Source of the DNA: JBDKTH01 sp964558295
Lineage (GTDB): Bacteria; Planctomycetota; Planctomycetia; Pirellulales; Thermoguttaceae
Assembly (NCBI GenBank): GCA_964558295.1
Contig: CAZLDQ010000024.1
Location: 1 to 39,731 of the forward strand
Reading direction: 5' to 3'
DNA: 39,731 nucleotides
A program made the position numbers and the translations under genes. This document shows, in pieces, positions 33,140 to 39,731 of this stretch. The first letter of the stretch is position 1. Each line of letters begins with the position of its first letter. Below the pieces are notes generated by a model, which saw only the letters and a list, made by a program, of their open reading frames with translations, was not told the DNA's origin and did no database searches.

Positions 33140-33592
33140 ATGGAATACCACCACACGCAAACAGGATGGCTGCACTGGCTGCTCTACGGCCTGGCAATGG
33201 GCAGCATCGTGTTGATGTGGTATGAGCAGAACCAAACGCAAGTCATCATGGCGATTGGTCTTACGGCTTTGCTCCTCGTTTTAGCCGCATTGGCCTTTCA
33301 CCATATGACCGTCTACGACGACGGCGACGGTCTGGCAATCCGTTACGGTCCATTGCCCCTGTTCCGAACACGAATCCGCTATGCCGAGATCACGGCCGTC
33401 GAGCCTAGCCAAACCTCGATCATCGATGGCTGGGGAATTCACTATATTCCGGGACGCGGCTGGACGTACAACCTCTCGGGGTTCGGCTGCGCACGGCTCC
33501 AGTTGGGCAATCGGGTCGTTCGCATCGGGACCGACGACGTCGACAATCTGGTCAGCTTCCTGCGACGCAAAGTCCGCTCGCCAATGGCATAA
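33140..33592 (+). CDS. Small membrane protein with a PH-like domain
   Basis: Predicted membrane protein of about 150 residues. Two hydrophobic helices (about 10-25 and 35-52) are followed by a beta-rich domain: VYDDGDGLAIRYGPLPLFRTRIRY, then YAEITAVEPSQTSIIDGWGI, LSGFGCARLQLGNRVVRIGT and VDNLVSFLRRK. The order fits a bacterial PH-like domain, and short membrane proteins with it are common, but I have not placed it in a named family. The start at ATG 33140 is one of three in frame (33077 and 33101 are upstream). It comes 99 bases after the response regulator and may or may not be in that operon. Confidence 0.72.
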   Translation: MEYHHTQTGWLHWLLYGLAMGSIVLMWYEQNQTQVIMAIGLTALLLVLAALAFHHMTVYDDGDGLAIRYGPLPLFRTRIRYAEITAVEPSQTSIIDGWGIHYIPGRGWTYNLSGFGCARLQLGNRVVRIGTDDVDNLVSFLRRKVRSPMA

Positions 33593-33595
33593 GGG

Positions 33596-33627
33596 GCGGC
33601 CGCGAGCAATCATTTGCCCGCGGCCGC
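33596..33627. terminator. Bidirectional terminator hairpin between convergent genes
   Basis: GCGGCCGCG (33596-33604) and CGCGGCCGC (33619-33627) form nine perfect base pairs; inside them GCAA (33606-33609) and TTGC (33614-33617) extend the stem. It sits between two convergent genes in a 65-base gap and can serve both. U-tracts are absent on both sides. Confidence 0.55.
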
Positions 33628-33657
33628 ATGCCAGGTCATCGAAAAACGCGTTAGCAC

Positions 33658-34980
33658 TTACACATCGAGGGTGTAGCCGCTACGGTAGACGGGCTTGACC
33701 ATCTCGTCGAGCCCGGAGATGTTCTTCACCTTCATGTTCTTGGCATCCCACTCGATCTTCTCACCCTCGCCGTTGGCGGCAACCCAAACGGCCAAGTTGC
33801 CCAGGAGAACCGTCTCGGTCAGCGGGCCAGCGTAGTCGGGGAAGTTGGACATGGCGGCCGGCCCCCCCTTGATGGCGTCGACCCATTCCTTGAAGTGTCC
33901 GGGGGATTCGGGATATTCGACCTTGATATCCTTATCAATGTCGCCGAGCAGCTCGAAATCGGCGCCGTAGTCATTTGGCGAGTAGAGCTTGCCCTTCTCG
34001 CCAATCACGCAGCAGCCGCTGCCCGACGGATCCTTGCCGTTGAGCAACTCTTTGTCAGGCCGCTTGCCACCGTCGTACCAGTAGAACTTCAGGCCGGGGC
34101 GTTTGTCGTTGCCGGCAAACTCGAAGGTAATCAACGACCACTTGGGATAGCTGTCCTTGTTATGCCCCGAGGTCGTGGCCTGGACCGAAATCGGATCGCG
34201 TAGATCGAGCCCCATGTAGGGCATGTTGAGGGTATGGCAGGCCATGTCGCCGAGGGCACCGGTGCCGAAATCCCACCAGCCGCGCCAAGAGAAGGGATGG
34301 TATCCGTCGGCATACGGACGCACTGGCGCTGGGCCGAGCCACTCATCCCATTTCAGATGCGCCGGGGGCGCCTTGGGTTGAGCCCGCTCTCCACCCTGCG
34401 GCCAAATGGGACGATTCGTCCAAACGTGCACCTCGCTGACCTTGCCCAGCACTCCGGCGCGGAGCATTGCCGCCGCCTTGCGCAGGCCGGCCATCGCTGT
34501 GCCCTGGTTGCCCATCTGCGTGGCCACTTTCTTCTCGCGGGCGACCTGGCCCATCAGGCGGGCTTCGTAGATCGTGTGGGTCAACGGTTTCTGGCAGAAG
34601 CAGTGCTTCCCCATCCGCATCGCCATCAACGCCGCGGCAGCGTGGGTATGGTCCGGCGTGCTCACGGTGACCGCGTCGATGCTCTTATCCATCTCTTCGA
34701 GCATCTTACGGAAATCAGTGTACAGCTTGGCGCCCTGGAACCGTTTGGCCGCCGCATTAAGCCGGTTTTCGTCCACGTCACAAATCGCCACCATCTCGCC
34801 CGCCGCAGCGGCATCTCCCGAATCGCTTGAGCCCTTCCCGCCGATTCCGATCGCCGCCATCCGAATCTTCTCGTTGGGCGACTTACTCTCCTCGGCATGC
34901 AGGTTGCCGGCAACCCAGAAGCCGACCCCTGTCATTGCGGTCGTTTGCAGGAACTGGCGACGATTGGTTCTGTTCGGCAT
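33658..34980 (-). CDS. Tat-exported Gfo/Idh/MocA-family oxidoreductase
   Basis: Secreted NAD(P)-dependent oxidoreductase-fold protein of 440 residues. The N-terminus has a twin-arginine signal (NRRQFLQ, then a hydrophobic region, with an AEES cut site). The Rossmann part includes RMAAIGIGGKGSSD and VAICDVDENRL, and DHTHAAAALMAMRMGKHCFCQKPLTHT holds the family's conserved lysine-proline (KPL). The C-terminal half is a beta-sheet domain with GGPAAMSNF and GPLTETVLLGNLAV. Such secreted proteins are abundant in planctomycetes and are thought to modify sugars or cyclitols. AAGGAG lies ten bases before the ATG. It stands alone on its strand. Confidence 0.93.
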   Translation of the reverse strand: MPNRTNRRQFLQTTAMTGVGFWVAGNLHAEESKSPNEKIRMAAIGIGGKGSSDSGDAAAAGEMVAICDVDENRLNAAAKRFQGAKLYTDFRKMLEEMDKSIDAVTVSTPDHTHAAAALMAMRMGKHCFCQKPLTHTIYEARLMGQVAREKKVATQMGNQGTAMAGLRKAAAMLRAGVLGKVSEVHVWTNRPIWPQGGERAQPKAPPAHLKWDEWLGPAPVRPYADGYHPFSWRGWWDFGTGALGDMACHTLNMPYMGLDLRDPISVQATTSGHNKDSYPKWSLITFEFAGNDKRPGLKFYWYDGGKRPDKELLNGKDPSGSGCCVIGEKGKLYSPNDYGADFELLGDIDKDIKVEYPESPGHFKEWVDAIKGGPAAMSNFPDYAGPLTETVLLGNLAVWVAANGEGEKIEWDAKNMKVKNISGLDEMVKPVYRSGYTLDV

Positions 34981-35568
34981 AACTAGAGACTCCTTAATCG
35001 CGGTTAGCAGAAAACTCTTCGTCTACCCTACCATGCGACTTTCACGATATCGCGAGAAATCGCACCACGCAACTTTCCCAAGATACCTTGCGCGTTGGCA
35101 AGAGGGAAGAGCGAAACTAGATAACCTCTTGAGGCCGCAAAGCCTAGGCAGACGCGATCCCCGAAAAACAACGGAAGGCGACTTGTGACCGACGGTTTTT
35201 TCTGGCAAAATACATCCGGTCGTGTCGGTTTTCCACCGGCTACTCCCCACCGGGCCAGCAATCCCCCCAAATATAGCAAACCTCTGTCATCCCCTGGCCA
35301 TTCGGGGGACTCTCGCCGTCATGCCCCACCTTGGTCTACTACGGAGAAGGCAACAGCGTGCGAGGAACACGATTCTCGACCGTCTCGTGCATGACGCACC
35401 GACACCGCCGGCAAGAGGCCTTGCTCAACGGCAGCCAAGAAGCGAAAAAAGAGCTACCAAAGGACGGACTCTATTTCGTCACGACGGGCTGACTACTCAG
35501 CTTCTCGTCGAGAAGATTCCTGTCTGTTTTTCCTGTCCCCAATTTAGCAGTAGTGGAGTTGCGAAGTT
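34981..35568. other. Divergent intergenic region, no convincing gene
   Basis: This 588-base stretch lies between two divergent genes. Frames of up to 116 residues exist but have low similarity to real proteins and no ribosome site, and one (35222-35572) overlaps the LRR gene start. A weak plus-strand box pair, TTGTGA (35183-35188) and CAAAAT (35206-35211), is 17 bases apart and would give a leader of about 350 bases. No RNA gene is recognised. Confidence 0.55.
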
Positions 35569-36915
35569 ATGAGGCGTTGGGCGCTCTATCTAATGGTCGT
35601 AAGTACGGGACTCTTGACCGGTTGCGAAGCCGGCAAAAATCCAGAACCCGCGGTGGAGACGCAATCCGCCGTCACCAGCCAGCCGGCGGCCGAAAAGCTG
35701 GAAGCCAAGCCCACACCGCCTCAAGGCGACTCCGAGGAAATCGCCAAAGCGGTCAAACGGATCGAGCAATTGGGCGGCAAGATCGGACGCGATGCGGCAG
35801 GCAAGATCGTGGCCGTCAACCTGTTCGAGCGACAGACCACCGACGCCGACCTTCAACTGTTCACCGTCCTGACCGATCTGCTCGAGTTGGAACTCTGGGG
35901 CGCGGAGATCACCGACGCCGGCGTGGCCCACCTCAAAGCGTTCTCCAAACTGACCGACCTCGTCCTGGAGAATACCGACGCTCACGATGACGCCCTGGTG
36001 GTGCTCAAAGAGCTGAAGAACCTCAAGTCGCTCAACCTCCGCCGCAACACCTACCTGACCGACCACGTCATGGCCACGCTCAAGGAATTGCCCAAGCTCC
36101 AATACTTGACGTTGATGTACAACAACATCAGTGATGCGGGACTGGCCGAGTTGAAGAACAAGACCGAGTTGCGGTTGCTCGACCTCCGCGGTTGTGTCCT
36201 GGTAACCGACACCGGCCTGGAGCACCTCAAGGGGCTGAAGAATCTCCGCGGCCTCAAGCTGCGCTGTCCGGCGGTCTCCGACCTGGGCATGGAATCCGTC
36301 AAGGAACTCACTTCGTTGGCCAGCTTGGCCTTAGAGGACTCCAACGTCAGCGACCTCGGCTTGGCGAGTATCGCCAACCTGACATCCCTCGAAGATTTCA
36401 ACATCTTCCGCTGCTACAGCATTACGGACGACGGATTTCAGCATATCAAAGGTTTCGTCAATCTCAAGCAGCTTTCGGTTCGTGACACCCCCTTCACTGG
36501 CGCAGGTCTCGCCTACACGAAGGACATGAAGAATCTCAAGAAGCTAGACCTCAGCGAGACCCAGGTCAACGACGCAGGTGTGGCGCACCTCAAGAACCTG
36601 CCCAGCCTCGAATGGCTTAATCTCTGGCACACCCAAGTCAGCGACGCCGGCTTGGAAAGCCTCAAGGACTGCCAGAGCCTGACCTGGCTGAGCCTCCAGG
36701 ATACGCCGATTACCGACGCCGGCTTGGCGCATCTCGCCGAATTGAAGAAGCTGGAAACCTTGATCCTCTGGGAGAGCCCGATCACCGACGCCGGGTTGGA
36801 GCACCTCAAGGGCCTGACCAGCCTGAAGACCCTTAACCTTCGCCTAACCAAGGTCACCGACGAAGGCGTCAAGAAGCTGGCCGCCGCCTTGCCGGGGTGC
36901 AAGATCCTACGGTAA
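35569..36915 (+). CDS. Lipoprotein with leucine-rich repeats
   Basis: Exported lipoprotein of 448 residues. The signal sequence ends in a lipobox, LLTGC, so C19 should carry the lipid. After a Pro/Ala/Glu-rich linker (20-60), residues about 85-448 are made of 24-residue leucine-rich repeats of the type LKNLPSLEWLNLWHTQVSDAGL, at least fourteen in number. The repeats carry T-(D/T)-A-G-L and V-S-D-A-G-L corners, which suggests the cysteine-free bacterial LRR type. It presumably binds a protein at the outer face of the envelope. The gene starts just after AGTAGTGGAGTTGCGAAGTT; GGAG lies about 12 bases from the ATG. A strong hairpin follows the stop. Confidence 0.92.
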   Translation: MRRWALYLMVVSTGLLTGCEAGKNPEPAVETQSAVTSQPAAEKLEAKPTPPQGDSEEIAKAVKRIEQLGGKIGRDAAGKIVAVNLFERQTTDADLQLFTVLTDLLELELWGAEITDAGVAHLKAFSKLTDLVLENTDAHDDALVVLKELKNLKSLNLRRNTYLTDHVMATLKELPKLQYLTLMYNNISDAGLAELKNKTELRLLDLRGCVLVTDTGLEHLKGLKNLRGLKLRCPAVSDLGMESVKELTSLASLALEDSNVSDLGLASIANLTSLEDFNIFRCYSITDDGFQHIKGFVNLKQLSVRDTPFTGAGLAYTKDMKNLKKLDLSETQVNDAGVAHLKNLPSLEWLNLWHTQVSDAGLESLKDCQSLTWLSLQDTPITDAGLAHLAELKKLETLILWESPITDAGLEHLKGLTSLKTLNLRLTKVTDEGVKKLAAALPGCKILR

Positions 36916-36937
36916 GTGGCAAGTGGGACAAGAGACA

Positions 36938-36968
36938 CCGGGGACCTCGCGACGCGTGCGGTCCCCGG
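36938..36968 (+). terminator. Terminator hairpin after the LRR gene
   Basis: CCGGGGACC (36938-36946) and GGTCCCCGG (36960-36968) match perfectly over nine bases, with a 13-base loop. CTCTGTTTCTT follows, a partly U-rich tail. Confidence 0.55.
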
Positions 36969-37158
36969 CTCTGTTTCTTGGCCCAGCCGGACCGTTGCCA
37001 ATAGCAAGAGTCGCCCTTCCGCCAGCGGGCTTGCCCAACAGGCGGTCAACACTGTTCGCTTTGCGTTCTTCCGTGAGAAAAACCATCACGCAGAGCGTAA
37101 TGCCTACAAGGTGGGCAACCTGAGAAGCTCAAAGCGAACGCAAGGCAAAAGGACGAAC

Positions 37159-37175
37159 GGCACGTAGCGTGTGCC
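37159..37175 (-). terminator. Small hairpin after the OmpA-like gene
   Basis: GGCAC (37159-37163) and GTGCC (37171-37175) form five base pairs, starting eight bases past the stop of the minus-strand gene. A CCTTTT stretch lies further on. It is weak. Confidence 0.33.
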
Positions 37176-37182
37176 TGTTCCT

Positions 37183-38007
37183 TTAGTAGACGCTGGGAAT
37201 CGTCTCGGCCCAACCGATCACGGGAACGGTAGGCGCCATGACAAACAGTTCAACGCGGCGGTTCTTCTGCCGATCCGCCGGGCTGATGTTCGGAGCAATC
37301 GGCTGATGGGCGCCAAAGCCGGCCACGCCCATCCGCTCCTCCGGCAGGCCCAACCGGATTAGGACCTCCGAAACGGCCAGGGCCCGTTCGGTGCTCAGAT
37401 GGAAGTTGTTGCGGAACAGATCCCGAGCCGGTTTCTTGGCCACTTGCTTATCGTCCGTGTGCCCGACAACCATGACTCTCAGGTCCTGAGCCTCGGGCTG
37501 CTTGAGCAAGTCCACCAGTTCCGTCAGCACCTTCTCAGCGCCCGGCTTCAGTTCCGAGGTGCCGAAGTCAAAGAGGATATCGGTATCCAGCTTGCTGATC
37601 CCGGTCTTCGGGTCAAAATGCAGACTCGGATAACGCTTCGAGATCTCAGCCAGCCGGCCACTAATCTCCGGAGCCAGCGTGGAGCGGCGACCAATGAGAT
37701 CCTGAAACTGCTGGTGAAGCTGCTCTCGCTCGTTGCGATAGTTGGCCAACTGCTTACGGTCAAAACCAAGCTGTTCTTCCAGCAAGGCGAGATCTTGTTC
37801 CGCCCGCATCAGTTTGTCTTCCGTATTGCGGGCATGCACCTGAAGGCTGTCAAGTTGTGCGGCCAGGGCCCTGTTCTGCTCCAGCAGCGAGGTGTTCTGC
37901 GCGTTGACGGCCTTCCACTGCGAACTGGGCACGACCACCGCACAACCGCCTACGAACACCAACACCAACAGGCTACCAGAAAAAGGGAGCAGGCGGAGGG
38001 CCTTCAT
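37183..38007 (-). CDS. OmpA-domain lipoprotein
   Basis: Outer-membrane-type lipoprotein of 274 residues. The signal has the lipobox VFVGGC. Residues about 35-115 form a coiled coil (LLEQNRALAAQLDSLQVHAR). The C-terminal OmpA domain, about 145-260, has the peptidoglycan-binding signature: DILFDFGTSELKPGAEKVL, VVGHTDD and STERALAVSEVLIRLGL followed by NRRVELFV. I use ATG 38007, with an AAGGAG site about nine bases upstream; the frame extends to 38124 but that region is between genes. It should tether the outer membrane to the cell wall or a similar layer. The next gene starts 47 bases beyond on the same strand. Confidence 0.93.
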   Translation of the reverse strand: MKALRLLPFSGSLLVLVFVGGCAVVVPSSQWKAVNAQNTSLLEQNRALAAQLDSLQVHARNTEDKLMRAEQDLALLEEQLGFDRKQLANYRNEREQLHQQFQDLIGRRSTLAPEISGRLAEISKRYPSLHFDPKTGISKLDTDILFDFGTSELKPGAEKVLTELVDLLKQPEAQDLRVMVVGHTDDKQVAKKPARDLFRNNFHLSTERALAVSEVLIRLGLPEERMGVAGFGAHQPIAPNISPADRQKNRRVELFVMAPTVPVIGWAETIPSVY

Positions 38008-38054
38008 AGGATTCGACTCCTTTCGAATCGTCGCCAACTTGATCCAGCGTGTTC

Positions 38055-39233
38055 TCAACCAACGAGACTGAGGATCCAATCCATCAGCGAGCTGTTGACC
38101 GAGTAGGGGCCATTCCAGCTCCACATGTTCCGCAACAGGTCATAGGACATCATTCCACCGAGCATGAGCAGGAGGAGACATCCAGCTAGCGAAAGGACCT
38201 GCAAAACCGTGTACGGTGTCTCGGGCAAGGCCTGCGAAGCCAGGGCATTCGGATCGTAGCCCGCCGTGGGACCGGTCAAAATGGTCGGCCCCATCGGCGC
38301 CGCGCCCAACGGCCCGGCCATCGGCCCCACCGCCGCCCCAGGTGCCGCAAAATCCTCGTCCAGCATTGCGGCCATCCCGCCTCCGGGAGCGCGAGCGATC
38401 ATCGTGGCTGCTTCATCGGTGGCCACGTCGCCATCCAAAGCGATCACTTGCGAGCCGCTCTCTGAATCGTCCTCGGCCCCTTCTTCCAGTGGAGTGAGCA
38501 GGAAGTCGTCGTCGGCCTTCAATTCGGTCGGCGACTCGGTGTCGGCCGCCTCTCCGAGAGTCAACATGTCGTCTTCGCCCAATTCAAGCGATTCCTCACC
38601 GCCGCCCAGATCCAAAGGATCTTCTAACGACAGGCCGCTGTCCGCCGGATCGACCAGCGAAATGCCGCTATCACCACCAATGGTGATATCGCTGCCGCTC
38701 CCGCTACCGCCGAGCACAAGGTTCTCGTCGTCCTCCATCACGGCATCACTTTTGCCCGCCCCTTTGCCTGCGTCCCCGTCATCGAGCCGCAACTGACTGT
38801 CGTCCAGGGCGAGATCATCGTCCAACGTCAGATCCAATTCGCCGAGTCCCGAACCCTTTCCCCCCACGGCACTGTCGCTGAGCATAATGTCGCTGCCAGC
38901 GAGATTCAGATCGCTACCGGCCAAGCGGATATCACTCTCGCTGGGAGCCGTGCCCTTGTCGGGCGGGCCAATGACGGTCCCTGACGCGCTAGGCCCAGGT
39001 TCCCCCAATTCGAACTCGCTGAGCAATACATCCGCTTCATCTGACCCTCCATCGGTCGCGTCGCCGACTTGGCGGTTGCGAGCATATTCCTCGACCTCGT
39101 CGGCCTTAAACTTCCAGTCGGCCCCGTCGCGGTAGGCATGCAACTGGTGCGTTTCCCGCAAGTTGTTGACGTCCGCAGGAGTCAGACCAAGGAAGTCCGC
39201 CACCTCTTGGGTCTTCATGAATTTCTGGGCCAT
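38055..39233 (-). CDS. HTH (excisionase/MerR-type) protein with acidic linker and C-terminal membrane helix
   Basis: Protein of 392 residues. Residues 1-60 match the excisionase-like helix-turn-helix (KTQEVADFLGLTPADVNNLR, LHAYRDGADWKFKADEVEEY). Residues about 65-330 are acidic and repetitive, with D-L-x-L and G-S-D-(I/L) segments such as SDLNLAGSDIMLSDS, probably unfolded. A single hydrophobic helix (about 343-363, LQVLSLAGCLLLLMLGGMM) precedes a short C-terminal tail. The DNA-binding end is thus cytoplasmic and anchored by a long acidic tether. It follows the 39242 gene by eight bases and is probably co-transcribed. I know of no characterised protein with this layout; it may be a membrane-anchored regulator. 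Confidence 0.85.
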   Translation of the reverse strand: MAQKFMKTQEVADFLGLTPADVNNLRETHQLHAYRDGADWKFKADEVEEYARNRQVGDATDGGSDEADVLLSEFELGEPGPSASGTVIGPPDKGTAPSESDIRLAGSDLNLAGSDIMLSDSAVGGKGSGLGELDLTLDDDLALDDSQLRLDDGDAGKGAGKSDAVMEDDENLVLGGSGSGSDITIGGDSGISLVDPADSGLSLEDPLDLGGGEESLELGEDDMLTLGEAADTESPTELKADDDFLLTPLEEGAEDDSESGSQVIALDGDVATDEAATMIARAPGGGMAAMLDEDFAAPGAAVGPMAGPLGAAPMGPTILTGPTAGYDPNALASQALPETPYTVLQVLSLAGCLLLLMLGGMMSYDLLRNMWSWNGPYSVNSSLMDWILSLVG

Positions 39234-39241
39234 GTCGTCTC

Positions 39242-39601
39242 TTACCTCGGCTGGGCGAGTGCTTGAATTTGGGCTTGGATTTCTTGCGGCGAGGGAGCCG
39301 ACCCATTGAAATCCATCATTTGCAGGTCCCAGTGGATGTTGCGAACGCAGCGGAGATGAATGGCCCCCGAGGCCAAGTCGACATGGTAGACGCTCATGAC
39401 GCGTGATTTCGGATCAACGACGACCATCTGCTGATACTTGTCGCCAACGACCGTCGACAGGGCAATGAGGTCACCATCGGCTCGGGCCTGGGGGAAGGGG
39501 GCGGGACGTCGAAGCGTCTCCTCGCGTCCCCCCGGCGTCGCTCCCGCGGCCGCCATCACCAGACCTACACCAATCAGGACACCCAGCACCGCCGTCTTCA
39601 T
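39242..39601 (-). CDS. Small exported protein of unknown function
   Basis: Protein of 119 residues with an N-terminal signal peptide (MKTAVLGVLIGVGLVMAAAGAT). The mature part has a beta-rich stretch (LIALSTVVGDKYQQMVVVD, SVYHVDLASGAIHLRCV) and a short C-terminal helix. I do not recognise a family. An AAGGTGAG site precedes the ATG closely, and a promoter-like box pair lies upstream. It starts the unit with the HTH-acidic-membrane gene. Confidence 0.78.
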   Translation of the reverse strand: MKTAVLGVLIGVGLVMAAAGATPGGREETLRRPAPFPQARADGDLIALSTVVGDKYQQMVVVDPKSRVMSVYHVDLASGAIHLRCVRNIHWDLQMMDFNGSAPSPQEIQAQIQALAQPR

Positions 39602-39649
39602 AACTCACCTTGAAATGAGTAACTTGGGAAAGCTGGGGTCTTCAACTCC

Positions 39650-39677
39650 ATTCTAAAAGCCCCGTTTCCCATTGCAA
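39650..39677 (-). promoter_or_regulatory. Possible promoter of the 39242-38055 unit
   Basis: On the minus strand TTGCAA (39672-39677) and TAGAAT (39650-39655) lie 16 bases apart. The -10 box matches five of six consensus bases and the -35 four of six, about 50 bases before ATG 39601. Confidence 0.45.
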
Positions 39678-39731
39678 GAGAAAAGGACCCAACTGTGGGG
39701 ATTCCTACACTTGGCCCTTCCTCCGTCACCG

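Noticed and set aside
35222..35572. Plus-strand frame of 116 residues before the LRR gene
   Set aside because: No ribosome site, no recognisable domain, and it overlaps the LRR start.

Overview
The window looks like chromosomal DNA of a planctomycete, probably Pirellulales-like; this is inferred, because no rRNA or other marker gene is present. The signs are GC-rich DNA, a Tat-exported Gfo/Idh/MocA oxidoreductase, a lipoprotein built of leucine-rich repeats, a Hanks-type kinase with a membrane segment and a Lys/Pro/Glu-repeat stalk, a HTH-acidic-membrane protein, and long spacers. I see no tRNA, rRNA, insertion sequence, phage gene or CRISPR array. The layout has four blocks.

Block 1 (about 0.5-21.9 kb) is the most interesting. 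A plus-strand pair encodes a large regulator, with a duplicated RNA polymerase alpha-CTD-like unit joined to a sigma-70 region-4-like helix-turn-helix, and an exported beta-CASP metallo-beta-lactamase protein. Facing them on the minus strand is a kinase - VWA - PP2C set resembling the TerY-P triad, with a YbaK-type aminoacyl-tRNA deacylase at its end. Across a 592-base spacer runs a tight plus-strand operon: a membrane protein with a cytoplasmic zinc ribbon and outside Ig-like repeats, a SrfC-like GTPase, a SrfB-like Hsp70/actin-fold ATPase, a protein whose C-terminus matches the GrpE beta-domain, a zinc-ribbon/proline-rich/beta-propeller protein, and a methyltransferase. My reading is a phospho-regulated, membrane-linked machine in which an Hsp70-like ATPase works with its own exchange factor and a GTPase. 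The families are known; the combination, and especially the SrfB/GrpE-like pairing, deserves testing.

Block 2 (21.9-26.3 kb, minus strand) holds a Ser/Thr kinase, an adenylate-kinase-family protein and an MBL hydrolase; the last two overlap by four bases. Block 3 (26.4-33.6 kb, plus strand) has glpK-glpD for glycerol use, then a ZraP-like exported protein with a histidine kinase and an NtrC-type sigma-54 activator (a ZraPSR-like envelope or metal-stress circuit) and a small membrane protein. Block 4 (33.6-39.6 kb) holds the Gfo/Idh/MocA protein, the LRR lipoprotein, an OmpA-like lipoprotein and a two-gene unit encoding the HTH-acidic-membrane protein and a small exported protein.

Regulatory calls (hairpins, -35/-10 boxes) come from reading the sequence by eye and are tentative, since planctomycete promoter consensus is poorly constrained.
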